A stretch of 64,000 bases of DNA from Mucilaginibacter gotjawali (GCF_002355435.1 NZ_AP017313.1:1612001-1676000), one strand, 5' to 3'. Positions 1 through 9,782 are shown, numbered from the stretch's first letter. Notes: generated by a model not told the origin, from the letters alone. Numbers and translations are program-made.

Positions 1-1
1 C

Positions 2-1291
2 GCCCTGCAAACGGGGAATGCCAGCCGGATCCTGCAAACCTTTGGCGCTGACGTCGAGAATTTGTCGCTGTTTTGGTTGGCTGCGCCGATAACCGGGATG
101 ATTATTCAACCCATTATCGGTCATTACAGCGATCGTACCTGGACAAGGCTGGGCCGCAGGCGCCCCTTCTTCCTAACCGGCGCGCTTTTATCAGGCCTGG
201 CATTACTTTTTATGCCCAACTCATCTATGCTGGCCGCTATTATACCGCCGATTGTTGTTGGCGCGGGTATGCTGATGATCATGGACGCTTCCTTTAATGT
301 CGCGATGGAACCCTTCAGGGCCCTGGTTGCTGATAACTTGCCCGACAGCCAGCACAACGATGGCTTTTCGATGCAAACCTGCCTCATCGGCGTGGGCGCG
401 GTAGTAGGCTCATGGCTTCCCTATGTTTTTGCCAACTGGCTGGGCGTGTCAGATACGGCGCCAAAAGGCCATGTGCCAAATAACCTGTTATTTTCATTTT
501 ACATTGGTGCTTTAACGCTCATCGGCTCTATATTATGGACCGTAATTAAAACAAAGGAATATCCGCCGGAAGAATATGCCAAATTTCATGAGCCGGAGAT
601 GGAAGAAAAGGAAAAAAAGAGCGGACTGGTTCAAATATTTTCCGATTTGTTTAGTATGCCAAAAACCATGTGGCAATTGGGCATCGTGCAGTTTTTTTCG
701 TGGTTTGCTCTTTTCTCAATGTGGGTATATACTACGCCGGCCATTGCTGAACACGTTTATCACATAAAAGCCGGCGACACTTCTTCGCATGCCTACAACA
801 CAGCGGGCAACTGGGTTGGCGTTCTTTTTGGTGTTTATAACATTGTTTCTGCGGCATATGCATTGTTGCTTCCACGTATTGTGCGCAGGTCGAGCAGGAA
901 AAAAACGCATGCATTTTCTTTAATAATGGGTGGTCTGAGCTTGATATCGATATTTTTTATTAAAAATGATTACGTACTCATACTGCCAATGATAGGGATA
1001 GGATTAGCCTGGGGTAGTATCCTGGCTATGCCTTACGCCATTTTATCAAGCGCAATACCCGCAAAAAAAATAGGCGTTTATATGGGTATTTTCAACCTTT
1101 TTATCACTATGCCTCAAATTGTTAGCGGGATAAGCGGAAAGTTTTTGATGAAATATGTTTTTTCGGACCATGCCGTTTATGGCTTAATAATGGCCGGCGG
1201 GTTCATGGTGTTAGGCGCAGTTTCGGTGTTATTTGTGCAGGACGGAAAAAAGATTCAAATAATAGATACACCACTAATACAGGCCCCCTGA
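2..1291 (+). CDS. MFS sugar transporter (SLC45/maltose type), 5' end outside window
   Basis: The reading frame is open from base 2, and the first residues (TGNASRILQTFGADVENL) already match the interior of the family. The true start is therefore upstream of the window, and TTG at 62 should not be used as a start. The protein has about 10-11 hydrophobic segments in what is visible. It carries the MFS loop 2-3 signature as GHYSDRTWTRLGRRRP, typical of the SLC45/GPH-like sugar:cation symporter branch often annotated as a maltose transporter in Bacteroidota. It lies 120 bp upstream of a GH31 alpha-glucosidase and the GlgE-pathway genes on the same strand, so import of maltose or malto-oligosaccharide into this operon's pathway is the likely role (inference from context). 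Confidence 0.85.
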   Translation, partial: ALQTGNASRILQTFGADVENLSLFWLAAPITGMIIQPIIGHYSDRTWTRLGRRRPFFLTGALLSGLALLFMPNSSMLAAIIPPIVVGAGMLMIMDASFNVAMEPFRALVADNLPDSQHNDGFSMQTCLIGVGAVVGSWLPYVFANWLGVSDTAPKGHVPNNLLFSFYIGALTLIGSILWTVIKTKEYPPEEYAKFHEPEMEEKEKKSGLVQIFSDLFSMPKTMWQLGIVQFFSWFALFSMWVYTTPAIAEHVYHIKAGDTSSHAYNTAGNWVGVLFGVYNIVSAAYALLLPRIVRRSSRKKTHAFSLIMGGLSLISIFFIKNDYVLILPMIGIGLAWGSILAMPYAILSSAIPAKKIGVYMGIFNLFITMPQIVSGISGKFLMKYVFSDHAVYGLIMAGGFMVLGAVSVLFVQDGKKIQIIDTPLIQAP

Positions 1292-1355
1292 TTGAAATTG
1301 TTGAATAAACGGTTTTAAGCTGCACGATTATGGTTTTTAATAAAGCGGAATGTTG

Positions 1356-1396
1356 TATATTGCGTTATAGATACACAATGTATAATTTGGGGGTTA
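1356..1396 (+). promoter_or_regulatory. Possible promoter or operator upstream of the GH31 gene
   Basis: The 120-bp gap before the GH31 gene holds a TATAATTTG box around 1381-1389, resembling the Bacteroidota -7 element (TAnnTTTG). An imperfect inverted repeat overlaps it (TTGTATATTG near 1353 against CAATGTATAA near 1376). Placement is by eye and no -33 TTG was fixed with confidence. Confidence 0.25.
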
Positions 1397-1411
1397 GACT
1401 TATAATTTTTA

Positions 1412-1819
1412 ATGGAAGACAATATATTAAATCAGGAGCTGATAGCGAATAAATTAATTGATGAAGAGGAGGAGTTCCATCACCTTAATAACCCTGCCGA
1501 CGGGATAAAGCCGATCATTAAAAAATATCTTGGCGTGCCTAAAAGCGCGGATCAATCGGGTAATAAATTCTACTTTTCTGACGGAGATGCCAAAGTTGAA
1601 GTGGTTGTTATTACGAATGAGATCATCAGGGTAAGGCTTGCGCCTCATAGTGTTTTTTTAGACGAATTTTCGTATGCGGTACCAAAGCTTGAACAAAGAG
1701 CGATTGATTTTACCCTCACAGAAGATGAAAACGAATTCAAAGTTTCAACCAGCGCCGTAAATTGCCATATCCGTAAAACTGATTTTTTATATCATTTTCA
1801 GATAGCAACGACTTTGTAA
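1412..1819 (+). CDS. GH31 alpha-glucosidase, N-terminal fragment (frameshifted)
   Basis: This frame encodes the first ~125 residues of a GH31 glycosidase: an acidic leader, then the N-terminal beta-sandwich (KYLGVPKSADQSGNKFYFSD, EIIRVRLAPH). Residues after KTDF no longer match and the frame ends at TAA 1817. The homologous sequence continues in the -1 frame from 1789 (ISFSDSNDFVTSSDAVPMHWEEN) into the large downstream ORF. The change of frame falls on six T at 1783-1788. One extra T would fuse both parts into a ~817-residue protein, the usual GH31 length. In the upstream frame the bases read T TTT TTA, the canonical -1 slippery heptamer in the right phase. The break may be a base-calling error, a recent mutation or recoding. 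Confidence 0.75.
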   Translation: MEDNILNQELIANKLIDEEEEFHHLNNPADGIKPIIKKYLGVPKSADQSGNKFYFSDGDAKVEVVVITNEIIRVRLAPHSVFLDEFSYAVPKLEQRAIDFTLTEDENEFKVSTSAVNCHIRKTDFLYHFQIATTL

Positions 1820-1839
1820 CCAGCTCAGATGCTGTACCC

Positions 1840-3864
1840 ATGCATTGGGAAGAGAATGTGAAGTTTGGCGGCTACTATGTTTTTTGCACAAAAACCTGCC
1901 ATGCCGAAGAAAGTTTTTTTGGCCTCGGTGATAAACCTACAGAATTAAACCTTCGTGGTAAAAGGCTGAAAAACTGGAACACTGACGCCTATTCTTTCGC
2001 ATGGAACCAGGATCCGCTGTACCGCAGCATTCCTTTTTATATTAGCGTAAATGAAGGAATTGCCCATGGCATTTTCTTCGACAACACGTTTAAGGCACAT
2101 TTTGATTTTGGCGCGGAAGATCCCACCAAAACAAGTTTTTGGGCTGACGGCGGCGAGCTGCAATATTATTATATCCACGGTCCGCATATGATGGATGTGG
2201 TAAAAAGTTACCATATTTTAACAGGTACACACCCAATGCCTCCGCTTTGGGCTTTGGGTTATCACCAATGCCGCTGGAGTTATTATCCCGAAGCAAAAGT
2301 TAAAAAGATAACCAACGGTTTTCGCGAAAATAAGATCCCCTGCGACGGGATCTATCTTGATATTGACTATATGGATGGCTACAGGTGCTTTACCTGGAAC
2401 CGCAAATATTTTAGCGATCCGAAACGGATGATCAAAGAGTTAGCCGCCGATGGTTTTAAAACGGTAGTGATTATTGACCCGGGAATCAGGGTTGACGATA
2501 ACTATGCGGTATTTAAGGAAGGGAAAGAAAAACGTCATTTTTGCCGTCGCAGCGATGACTATTTTATGGAGGGCCATGTATGGCCGGGCCGTTGCCAGTT
2601 CCCTGATTTTACAAACCCCGAAGTAAGGGAGTGGTGGGGCGGTTTGTTTGACGAACTGGTTCAAATGGGCGTAGCAGGTGTTTGGAATGACATGAACGAG
2701 CCTGCTGTATTTGGCGCAGGAACTTTTCCGGACGATGTAAGGCATCAATATGATGGTTACCGGGGCTCGCACCGTAAGGCACATAATGTTTACGGTATGC
2801 AAATGGTTAGGGCCACCTACGATGGTTTGCGTAAACTAATGAAAAATAAACGCCCTTTTACGATTACCCGGGCAGGTTATTCAGGCGTTCAGCGTTTTTC
2901 ATCCGTTTGGACGGGTGACAATGTGGCTTCATGGGAGCATCTGAAGCTGGGGAACATCCAGTGCCAGCGTTTATCGGTATCGGGGATTTCTTTTTGCGGA
3001 ACTGATATCGGTGGTTTTAGCGGCGAGCCTGACGGCGAACTATTTACACGCTGGATCCAGATGGGTACTTTCTCGCCGTTTATGCGTGCGCATTCAGCCG
3101 GCGATACCAAAGAGCGTGAGCCATGGAGCTTTGGCGAACCATTTACATCAATCAATAGAAAATTTATCGAATTAAGATACCGTTTATTGCCCTACCTGTA
3201 TTCTATCTTCTGGGAACATCATCGCTACGGTTTTCCAATATTAAGGCCTGTAGTAATGCAGGAGCAGGAAGAGATCACCAACCACTTCAGGCAGGACGAG
3301 TTTACCTACGGCGATAAAATATTGATCTGCCCGGTGCTTGAACCAGGCGCCACAAGCCGGAAGGTTTACCTTCCAAAAGGGAAATGGTACGATTTCTGGA
3401 GTAACCTGGTGATTGAAGGGGGTAAGGAAATTGATGTGCAAACCCCGCTGGAAACCATGCCGATATTTATTAAGGCAGGGTCAGTAATACCTGAATACCC
3501 GGTGATGCAGTATGTAGGAGAAAAGGAGATTGAAGAAGTGAAGCTGAATGTTTATTTCAGCGATTATGAAGTAAACTCATTCCTGTTTGAAGACTATGGC
3601 GAGACGTTCGCCTATGAACAGGATATTTATCTGGAAAAGAAATTTGTAGTGAACGGCAGCCGCGCTAAATTAACCATCCAGCAAAGTATGGAAGGTTTAT
3701 ATACGCCGAGATATGAGAATTATGAATTTAATATTATCGGCCTGCCGTTTAAACCAACGAGAATTATAGCCGATAATAAGGAGTTTAAGGATTTTACCTT
3801 TGATAAGGATAAAATTTTAAAATTAAAACTAAGGAAAAATTTTACGCAAATAGTTATTGATTAG
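1840..3864 (+). CDS. GH31 alpha-glucosidase, main catalytic part (frameshifted)
   Basis: This is the catalytic (beta/alpha)8 domain and C-terminal beta domains of a family 31 alpha-glucosidase. Visible landmarks are ESFFGLGDKPTELNLRGKR, the substrate-loop motif DGIYLDIDYMDGYRCFTW, the nucleophile motif WNDMNEPAVF and the acid/base region WTGDNVASWEHLKLGN, then the C-terminal barrel edge FMRAHSAGDTKEREPW. All catalytic elements are intact. ATG 1840 is not the biological start: homology runs upstream in this frame to 1789, where it joins the 1412-1819 fragment. No signal peptide is visible, so it probably acts in the cytoplasm on maltose or malto-oligosaccharides delivered by the upstream transporter and released from glycogen. 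Confidence 0.85.
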   Translation: MHWEENVKFGGYYVFCTKTCHAEESFFGLGDKPTELNLRGKRLKNWNTDAYSFAWNQDPLYRSIPFYISVNEGIAHGIFFDNTFKAHFDFGAEDPTKTSFWADGGELQYYYIHGPHMMDVVKSYHILTGTHPMPPLWALGYHQCRWSYYPEAKVKKITNGFRENKIPCDGIYLDIDYMDGYRCFTWNRKYFSDPKRMIKELAADGFKTVVIIDPGIRVDDNYAVFKEGKEKRHFCRRSDDYFMEGHVWPGRCQFPDFTNPEVREWWGGLFDELVQMGVAGVWNDMNEPAVFGAGTFPDDVRHQYDGYRGSHRKAHNVYGMQMVRATYDGLRKLMKNKRPFTITRAGYSGVQRFSSVWTGDNVASWEHLKLGNIQCQRLSVSGISFCGTDIGGFSGEPDGELFTRWIQMGTFSPFMRAHSAGDTKEREPWSFGEPFTSINRKFIELRYRLLPYLYSIFWEHHRYGFPILRPVVMQEQEEITNHFRQDEFTYGDKILICPVLEPGATSRKVYLPKGKWYDFWSNLVIEGGKEIDVQTPLETMPIFIKAGSVIPEYPVMQYVGEKEIEEVKLNVYFSDYEVNSFLFEDYGETFAYEQDIYLEKKFVVNGSRAKLTIQQSMEGLYTPRYENYEFNIIGLPFKPTRIIADNKEFKDFTFDKDKILKLKLRKNFTQIVID

Positions 3865-4040
3865 TCCGGAAGTCAGTAAAGTCCGGAAGTCCGAAAGAAA
3901 CTACGACTGACGCTTCGGCAAAATAGACCAAGGCACATGAAATAGTTTTTCGCCAGGAACCGGGAATTAAGATAAAAGAGCCAGGAAATAAAAAAAAAGA
4001 ATCTTGATTCCCGGCTCTTGATTCTTGGTTCTTCACACAA
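3864..4040. repeat. Word-like intergenic repeats between GH31 and glgE
   Basis: Directly after the GH31 stop, the unit AGTCCGGAAGTC and variants occur three times (3864-3896). A second block (about 3945-4036) reads as loosely repeated words such as AGGAACCGGGAATTAAGA and AAGAGCCAGGAAAT. It is followed by its approximate complement (GAATCTTGATTCCCGGCTCT, then TTGATTCTTGGTTCTT), so the segment can fold into a long imperfect hairpin around an A-rich loop. The AGTCCGAAAGTC word recurs at 44283, 45922 and 60185. Confidence 0.6.
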
Positions 4041-4101
4041 ACATTGTATTTTTATAATATTATTTTACCAATATAAACCGGGGCATCCCCTTACTAACGA
4101 A

Positions 4102-6048
4102 ATGACCGAACAAGGCTTGCAGAGAGTTATTGTTGAACATGTTACGCCTGAAATTGACGCCGGGCGCTTCTATATAAAAAAAGTTGCCGGCGAAAGTATT
4201 GAGGTAGAAGCAGACATATTTACAGATGGACATGATCATATAGGAGCAAGATTATTATACAGGCACGAAAACGATAAAACCTGGTTATATGTGCCAATGC
4301 ACATGGTGAATAACGACAGGTGGCGGGCATCGTTCGATCTTGAAAAAGCCGGATTTTATTATTATACAGTTACCGGCTGGGTTGATCATGCAGATACCTG
4401 GCATCATGGTTTTTTAAAAAAATACGAAGATGCCCAACATCTGAATGTCGAGTTGCTTATCGGCGCTGAATTACTGGAAGCCATGCTTCCGGCAGCCACT
4501 AAAGCCGATCAAAAAAGGATCGGTAAACTGATAACCCTGATGCGTGATGAAAAAAATTACGAACAGGCAGTAGCTGAAGTTTTAGGTAAAGAGATCCACC
4601 ATTATATCAGCACTTACCCAAATCTTGACAACGCCACGATTTACACGCCGCATTTAAAGGTTTTGGTTGAACGCGATAAAGCGCTCTTTAGCAGTTGGTA
4701 TTGTTTTTTTCCCCGTTCAGCATCGCGGATTGAAGGAAAGCACGGAACCTTTAAAGACTGCGAAGCTTTATTGCCGCGCGTTGCTGAAATGGGTTTTGAT
4801 GTACTGTATTTCCCGCCAATCCATCCCATCGGCCATAACTTTCGTAAAGGGAAAAACAATGCGGTAAATGCCATGCCCGGCGATGATGGTGTACCTTACG
4901 CGATAGGTTCGACTGAGGGAGGGCATAAGGATGTATTAAAAGACCTTGGGACATTACAGGATTTTAAACATTTGATCAAAGAAGCCGCAAGTCACGGGCT
5001 TGAAATTGCCATGGATTTTGCCATTCAATGTTCGCCTGATCACCCTTACGTTAAAAAACATCCCAAATGGTTTAAATGGCGGCCTGACGGAACAGTGCAG
5101 TACGCTGAAAACCCTCCCAAAAAATACCAGGATATTTTACCCATCAATTTCGAGAATGACGACTGGCAAAACCTGTGGACTGAACTAAAAAGCATTCTTG
5201 ATTACTGGTGCGAACAAGGCATCCGGATTTTCAGGGTAGATAACCCCCATACCAAATCCTTTCATTTTTGGGAATGGTGCATTGCCGAAGTACAAAAAAA
5301 ATACCCCGGCACCTTGTTCCTGTCCGAAGCTTTTACCAAGCCTAAGGTGATGAAACAACTGGCCAAACTTGGCTATACACAATCCTACACATACTATGTT
5401 TGGCGCAATACAAAGCATGAACTTATTGAGTACATGAATGAGCTGACGCAAACAGAAATGAAGGACTATTTTCGACCTAATTTCTGGCCGAATACGCACG
5501 ATATTAACCCTTATTCGCTCCAAAACGGGAACGAACCCGGTTTCATCACCCGGTTTTTTATGGCGGCCACTTTATCCTCCAATTACGGCATCTTCGGGCC
5601 GGTTTATGAACTGATGTATCATGCGCCCTATCCCGGAAAAGAAGAATACCTGAACTCCGAAAAATACGAAGTACGCTATTGGGACTGGGAAAAACGGAAT
5701 AAACTGATAGATGTAATTACCCGTGTTAACGCCGCCCGTAAAGTAAACCCCGCTTTGCAGCACACCAATAACATTACATTTTGCGAGATACATAACGACC
5801 AGTTGCTGGCTTATTACAAAAAAAGCGGCGATAACCATATTTTATGCGTGGTAAACCTCGATCCAAATAACAGGCAATGGGGCCTGGTACAAACCCCGCT
5901 GCATGCACTGGGCCTGTACCCCGGCCAGGATTTTATTGCTTTTGATATATTAACGGGCAGGAGTTATAACTGGAACCAGGAGTGGAATTATGTTGAACTG
6001 GATCCGCATGATATGCCAGTGCATTTATTTAAGATTGAACTACTATAA
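4102..6048 (+). CDS. glgE: Alpha-1,4-glucan:maltose-1-phosphate maltosyltransferase GlgE
   Basis: GlgE (GH13_3) transfers maltosyl units from maltose-1-phosphate to the non-reducing end of alpha-1,4-glucans. The start is placed at ATG 4102 (MTEQGLQRVIVE), giving 648 residues, the normal size. A longer in-frame ORF from 4018 would add an unlike leader that overlaps the repeat region. Features: N-terminal beta domain, FYIKKVAGESIEVEADIFTDGHD, then the GH13 core with YFPPIHPIGHNFRKGKNN, the nucleophile region GIRIFRVDNPHTKSFHFW, the acid/base LFLSEAFTKPKVM and the third carboxylate FWPNTHDINPYS. It is 2 bp ahead of the maltokinase that makes its donor substrate. Confidence 0.93.
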   Translation: MTEQGLQRVIVEHVTPEIDAGRFYIKKVAGESIEVEADIFTDGHDHIGARLLYRHENDKTWLYVPMHMVNNDRWRASFDLEKAGFYYYTVTGWVDHADTWHHGFLKKYEDAQHLNVELLIGAELLEAMLPAATKADQKRIGKLITLMRDEKNYEQAVAEVLGKEIHHYISTYPNLDNATIYTPHLKVLVERDKALFSSWYCFFPRSASRIEGKHGTFKDCEALLPRVAEMGFDVLYFPPIHPIGHNFRKGKNNAVNAMPGDDGVPYAIGSTEGGHKDVLKDLGTLQDFKHLIKEAASHGLEIAMDFAIQCSPDHPYVKKHPKWFKWRPDGTVQYAENPPKKYQDILPINFENDDWQNLWTELKSILDYWCEQGIRIFRVDNPHTKSFHFWEWCIAEVQKKYPGTLFLSEAFTKPKVMKQLAKLGYTQSYTYYVWRNTKHELIEYMNELTQTEMKDYFRPNFWPNTHDINPYSLQNGNEPGFITRFFMAATLSSNYGIFGPVYELMYHAPYPGKEEYLNSEKYEVRYWDWEKRNKLIDVITRVNAARKVNPALQHTNNITFCEIHNDQLLAYYKKSGDNHILCVVNLDPNNRQWGLVQTPLHALGLYPGQDFIAFDILTGRSYNWNQEWNYVELDPHDMPVHLFKIELL

Positions 6049-6050
6049 TC

Positions 6051-7655
6051 ATGAACTTAGGGAATATGGATATCGCCGGGCAAACCGCTTCATTAGTGTT
6101 GAAAAGGCCGTGGGTTGAATTTCCCTATGATAAAGACGCACTTACCTGGCTGGAGGAAAACGTTTTTTATAATTATATGCGTAAATGCCGGTGGTTTGCA
6201 GGCAAGGCGCGCATGATCAAGTTTTTGAAGATCCAGCAATTGCTTTGTATGCCTGTGGAGGACGGGCTTTCCTATCTCATTATACTGCATTTGGGCTATA
6301 CTTATGGCGACGAGGAAAAATATGCCATGCCGGTTTCATTTATGCCGGATGATTTTGAATTGATAGGTCACGTTAATCACAAAGCATTTATTACCCGCAT
6401 AACCGTTGAAGGCAAAGCAGGCTGGTTGATTGACGCTATTTATGATTTTCGTTTCCAGGTGCAACTGTTTGAGAATATATTTACCAATACCAAAACGCCG
6501 CAGGAAAAAGGCTACCTGGTTTACCATAAAGGAAAAGGCCTTGCATCTACAGACGAAAACATGAGCTATTTGTGCGTGGTGCCCGACCTCGAACAAAGTA
6601 ATTCGTCTTTGGTGTACGGCAATAAGTATTTCTTTAAACTTTACCGTAAACTCTTTCGCGAAGTGAATCCGGAAGTGGAAATGCTTCAGTTTTTAACAGA
6701 AGAAGGCGGATTTAAAAATATACCTGCCTATTGCGGCAGCATGGTGCTGGAGCGCCCGGGAATACCGCCGGTAACGCTCGGGTTAATGATGCAGAAAGTT
6801 GTCAGCAAGTCCGATAGTTGGGTGTCAACCGGCGATGATCTGAATAACTTTCTTTTCATGATCGTTGATAAAGTATTCGGAATAAACGAAGACGTTTTTG
6901 AAAAGGTTGAATTGCTGGGCAAACGCACGGCCGAGATGCACCTGGCATTGCTTTCAGATAAAAAAAGCAAGGAATTTAAGCCCGAACCTTACGATGATAC
7001 TTATATCAACCATTTGCAAAATCACCTGAATAACCTGCTGGATAAGCGTATCAAGCTCTTAAAAGAAAACTATTCGCGGCTGGATAAAAATGCAAAATCG
7101 CTGGCGGATGATTTTATAAACTGCGAAAACAACATCAGGCATTTTTTCGAAAAAATTGGCAGCAGCCATCTTAAATCGCAACGCATCCGCATACACGGAG
7201 ATTATCATTTAGGCCAGGTGCTGTTTACAGGTACCGATTACCTGATCATTGATTTTGAAGGCGAACCAGAGAGCTCCATAACAGACCGGAAAATAAAACA
7301 TTCGCCATTAAAAGATGTTGCAGGTATGATCCGCTCGTTCCATTACGCAGTATGCGCCAAACTTTACTTCAGCAGTGAGACCAGGGAAATAAATCCACTG
7401 AAACTGCAAAAATCAGCCGATAGGTGGTATAAATTGATAACAGACGCATATTTAGATGCTTATATGCAAACCATGGGTGATATATCGGCTATATTTGGGA
7501 GCCGTACCGAACTTAATTTTTTATTGCAACTTCACCTGCTCGAAAAATCGGTATATGAATTGGGATATGAATTAAACGGGAGACCCGATTGGATAAGAAT
7601 CCCTTTAAAAGGAATACAGCAAGTACTATTTGAATTAGATAAATTTAACAGTTAA
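6051..7655 (+). CDS. Maltokinase (ATP-dependent maltose-1-phosphate synthesis)
   Basis: Phosphorylates maltose to alpha-maltose-1-phosphate, the GlgE donor. The 534-residue protein has an N-terminal cap domain and a C-terminal aminoglycoside-phosphotransferase-like kinase fold. Catalytic loop IHGDYHLGQVLF and metal-binding LIIDFEGEPESS are present near residues 380-405. ATG 6051 is 2 bp after the glgE stop, indicating translational coupling. In mycobacteria the equivalent kinase is Pep2/Mak and can be fused to TreS. Here it is a separate gene and no trehalose synthase is seen in the window, so the maltose may come from import, or from TreS encoded upstream of the window. Confidence 0.88.
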   Translation: MNLGNMDIAGQTASLVLKRPWVEFPYDKDALTWLEENVFYNYMRKCRWFAGKARMIKFLKIQQLLCMPVEDGLSYLIILHLGYTYGDEEKYAMPVSFMPDDFELIGHVNHKAFITRITVEGKAGWLIDAIYDFRFQVQLFENIFTNTKTPQEKGYLVYHKGKGLASTDENMSYLCVVPDLEQSNSSLVYGNKYFFKLYRKLFREVNPEVEMLQFLTEEGGFKNIPAYCGSMVLERPGIPPVTLGLMMQKVVSKSDSWVSTGDDLNNFLFMIVDKVFGINEDVFEKVELLGKRTAEMHLALLSDKKSKEFKPEPYDDTYINHLQNHLNNLLDKRIKLLKENYSRLDKNAKSLADDFINCENNIRHFFEKIGSSHLKSQRIRIHGDYHLGQVLFTGTDYLIIDFEGEPESSITDRKIKHSPLKDVAGMIRSFHYAVCAKLYFSSETREINPLKLQKSADRWYKLITDAYLDAYMQTMGDISAIFGSRTELNFLLQLHLLEKSVYELGYELNGRPDWIRIPLKGIQQVLFELDKFNS

Positions 7656-7676
7656 CGGGCCCGCGGGCTAAAACAT

Positions 7677-9782
7677 ATGGCGAAAAAGAAAATTGACACC
7701 GCAAAAGATGCACCTGTTGAAATTGCAGATGTGAAAAAAGCTAAACCAGCAGCAAAAACAGCCGCTGCGGATAAAGCAGAGAAGCCTGCTGCATCAAAAA
7801 AAGCTTCGAAAGCAAAAGAAGCTGAGCCAGGGATCCCGCAGCTTAAAAACGTTGAGCCTTATAGCCGTTTTACTGATTTTGATATCGCATTGTTCAGGTC
7901 GGGCAAGCATTATAAACTATACGAAAAATTAGGTTCGCACGTAATTGAATTTAATGGTATTACCGGAACTTACTTTGCTGTTTGGGCGCCTAATGCTCAA
8001 TTTATTTCCGTTATCGGTAATTTTAATGGGTGGAACCGCAATTCGCACGCGCTATACGTCCGCTGGGATGGATCAGGCATTTGGGAAGGTTTTATTCCTA
8101 ACGTAGGCAACGGCGAAACCTATAAATATTACATCAAATCCTCCACCGGTACTGACCTGGAAAAGGCAGACCCGTTTGCGCTGCGCTGGGAAGTAGCGCC
8201 CCGTACAGCATCCATAGTGGCGGACACGTACTATGAATGGAGCGATGGCGAGTGGATGAAGGAGCGTTATAAGCACAATGCCCTTGATAAACCTTATTCG
8301 GTTTACGAGATGCATGTTGGCTCGTGGGCGCGCAGTCCAGAGAGCCCTGACGAATTTTTAACGTATACCCAACTGGCAGATAAGCTGGTGCCTTACATTA
8401 AAGAAATGGGCTTTACCCACGTAGAGTTTATGCCGATAATGGAGCATCCCTATTATCCGAGCTGGGGTTACCAGATCACTGGTTTTTTTGCAGCCTCAAG
8501 CAGGTATGGCTCGCCACAGGAGTTAATGGGCCTTGTTGAAAAACTGCATGAAGCCGGGATTGGCGTTATACTGGATTGGGTGCCTTCTCACTTTCCGGGA
8601 GATGCGCACGGGCTTTATAATTTTGACGGCACACACTTATACGAGCATGAGGATTTACGCAAGGGCTTTCACCCGGATTGGAAGTCGTATATTTTTAATT
8701 ATGGGCGCAATGAAGTTCGTGCTTTTTTAATCAGCAATGCCTTATTCTGGCTGGACAGGTACCACGCGGATGGTTTGCGTGTAGATGCTGTGGCATCCAT
8801 GCTTTACCTTGATTACTCGCGTAACCATGGCGAATGGGAGCCGAATATTTACGGTGGCAATGAGAATTTGGAAGCCATATCGTTTTTAAAAGAATTTAAT
8901 GAAGCAGTTTACAGCCATTTCCCTGATACGCAAACTATTGCTGAAGAATCAACTTCATTTACAGGCGTAAGCCGCCCGGTTTATACCGGCGGACTTGGGT
9001 TTGGGATGAAATGGATGATGGGATGGATGCACGACTCTATAAAATATTTTTCGGCAGATCCAATCTATCGAAAATACCACCACAACCAGATCACTTTTAG
9101 CCTGATATACGCTTTTACCGAAAACTTTATGCTTCCGTTTTCGCATGATGAGGTGGTTTATGGCAAAGGCTCGATGCTGCGTAAAATGCCCGGTGACGAA
9201 TGGCAGCAATTTGCCAACCTGCGCCTGCTTTACAGCTATATGTTTACGCATCCCGGTTCTAAATTGCTTTTCATGGGCGCTGAGTTTGGCCAGGGCACTG
9301 AGTGGAACTTCCAGAACTCATTAGATTGGCATGTGCTTGAATATCCAAACCACCAGGGTATAAAAGAAGTTGTGAAGGCATTGAACCAGCTTTATAAGGA
9401 CGAACCAGCTTTATATGAAAAGGCCTTTGATTACAATGGTTTTGAGTGGGTTGACGGCGGTAACTCAAACGACTCGATATTGATATATAACCGAAAAGGT
9501 GTTGACGAAGCCAACGAACTGGTAATTGTTTTGAACATGACGCCAATGGTGCATCACGACTTTAGGGTTGGAGTACACGCAACCGGTAAATGGGTTGAAA
9601 TATTTAACTCGGATGCTAAAAAATTCTGGGGCAGCGGTATTGATAATCCCAAACCTGTAAATACCGAAACAGTAAACTGGCACGGAAGAGACCAATCTAT
9701 AAAAATTACCATCCCGCCATTGGCTGCTATTGTATTTAAAAGAGAAAAAACGGTACCACCAAAATATGAATTGAAAAAGTAA
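7677..9782 (+). CDS. glgB: 1,4-alpha-glucan branching enzyme GlgB with Lys/Ala-rich N-terminal tail
   Basis: Adds alpha-1,6 branches to the glucan built by GlgE. Residues ~1-50 form an unusual low-complexity tail rich in K and A (AKPAAKTAAADKAEKPAAS), likely disordered. A CBM48 beta domain follows (HVIEFNGITGTYFAVWAPNA, VIGNFNGWN), then the GH13 core with MPIMEHPYYPSWGYQ, the nucleophile motif GLRVDAVASMLYLDY, the acid/base TIAEESTSF and the third carboxylate LPFSHDEVVYGKGSM. It is the last gene of the operon, 21 bp after maltokinase, and is closed by the 14-bp stem terminator at 9796. The tail is not part of typical GlgB and resembles histone-H1-like tails. Its role is unknown. Confidence 0.93.
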   Translation: MAKKKIDTAKDAPVEIADVKKAKPAAKTAAADKAEKPAASKKASKAKEAEPGIPQLKNVEPYSRFTDFDIALFRSGKHYKLYEKLGSHVIEFNGITGTYFAVWAPNAQFISVIGNFNGWNRNSHALYVRWDGSGIWEGFIPNVGNGETYKYYIKSSTGTDLEKADPFALRWEVAPRTASIVADTYYEWSDGEWMKERYKHNALDKPYSVYEMHVGSWARSPESPDEFLTYTQLADKLVPYIKEMGFTHVEFMPIMEHPYYPSWGYQITGFFAASSRYGSPQELMGLVEKLHEAGIGVILDWVPSHFPGDAHGLYNFDGTHLYEHEDLRKGFHPDWKSYIFNYGRNEVRAFLISNALFWLDRYHADGLRVDAVASMLYLDYSRNHGEWEPNIYGGNENLEAISFLKEFNEAVYSHFPDTQTIAEESTSFTGVSRPVYTGGLGFGMKWMMGWMHDSIKYFSADPIYRKYHHNQITFSLIYAFTENFMLPFSHDEVVYGKGSMLRKMPGDEWQQFANLRLLYSYMFTHPGSKLLFMGAEFGQGTEWNFQNSLDWHVLEYPNHQGIKEVVKALNQLYKDEPALYEKAFDYNGFEWVDGGNSNDSILIYNRKGVDEANELVIVLNMTPMVHHDFRVGVHATGKWVEIFNSDAKKFWGSGIDNPKPVNTETVNWHGRDQSIKITIPPLAAIVFKREKTVPPKYELKK

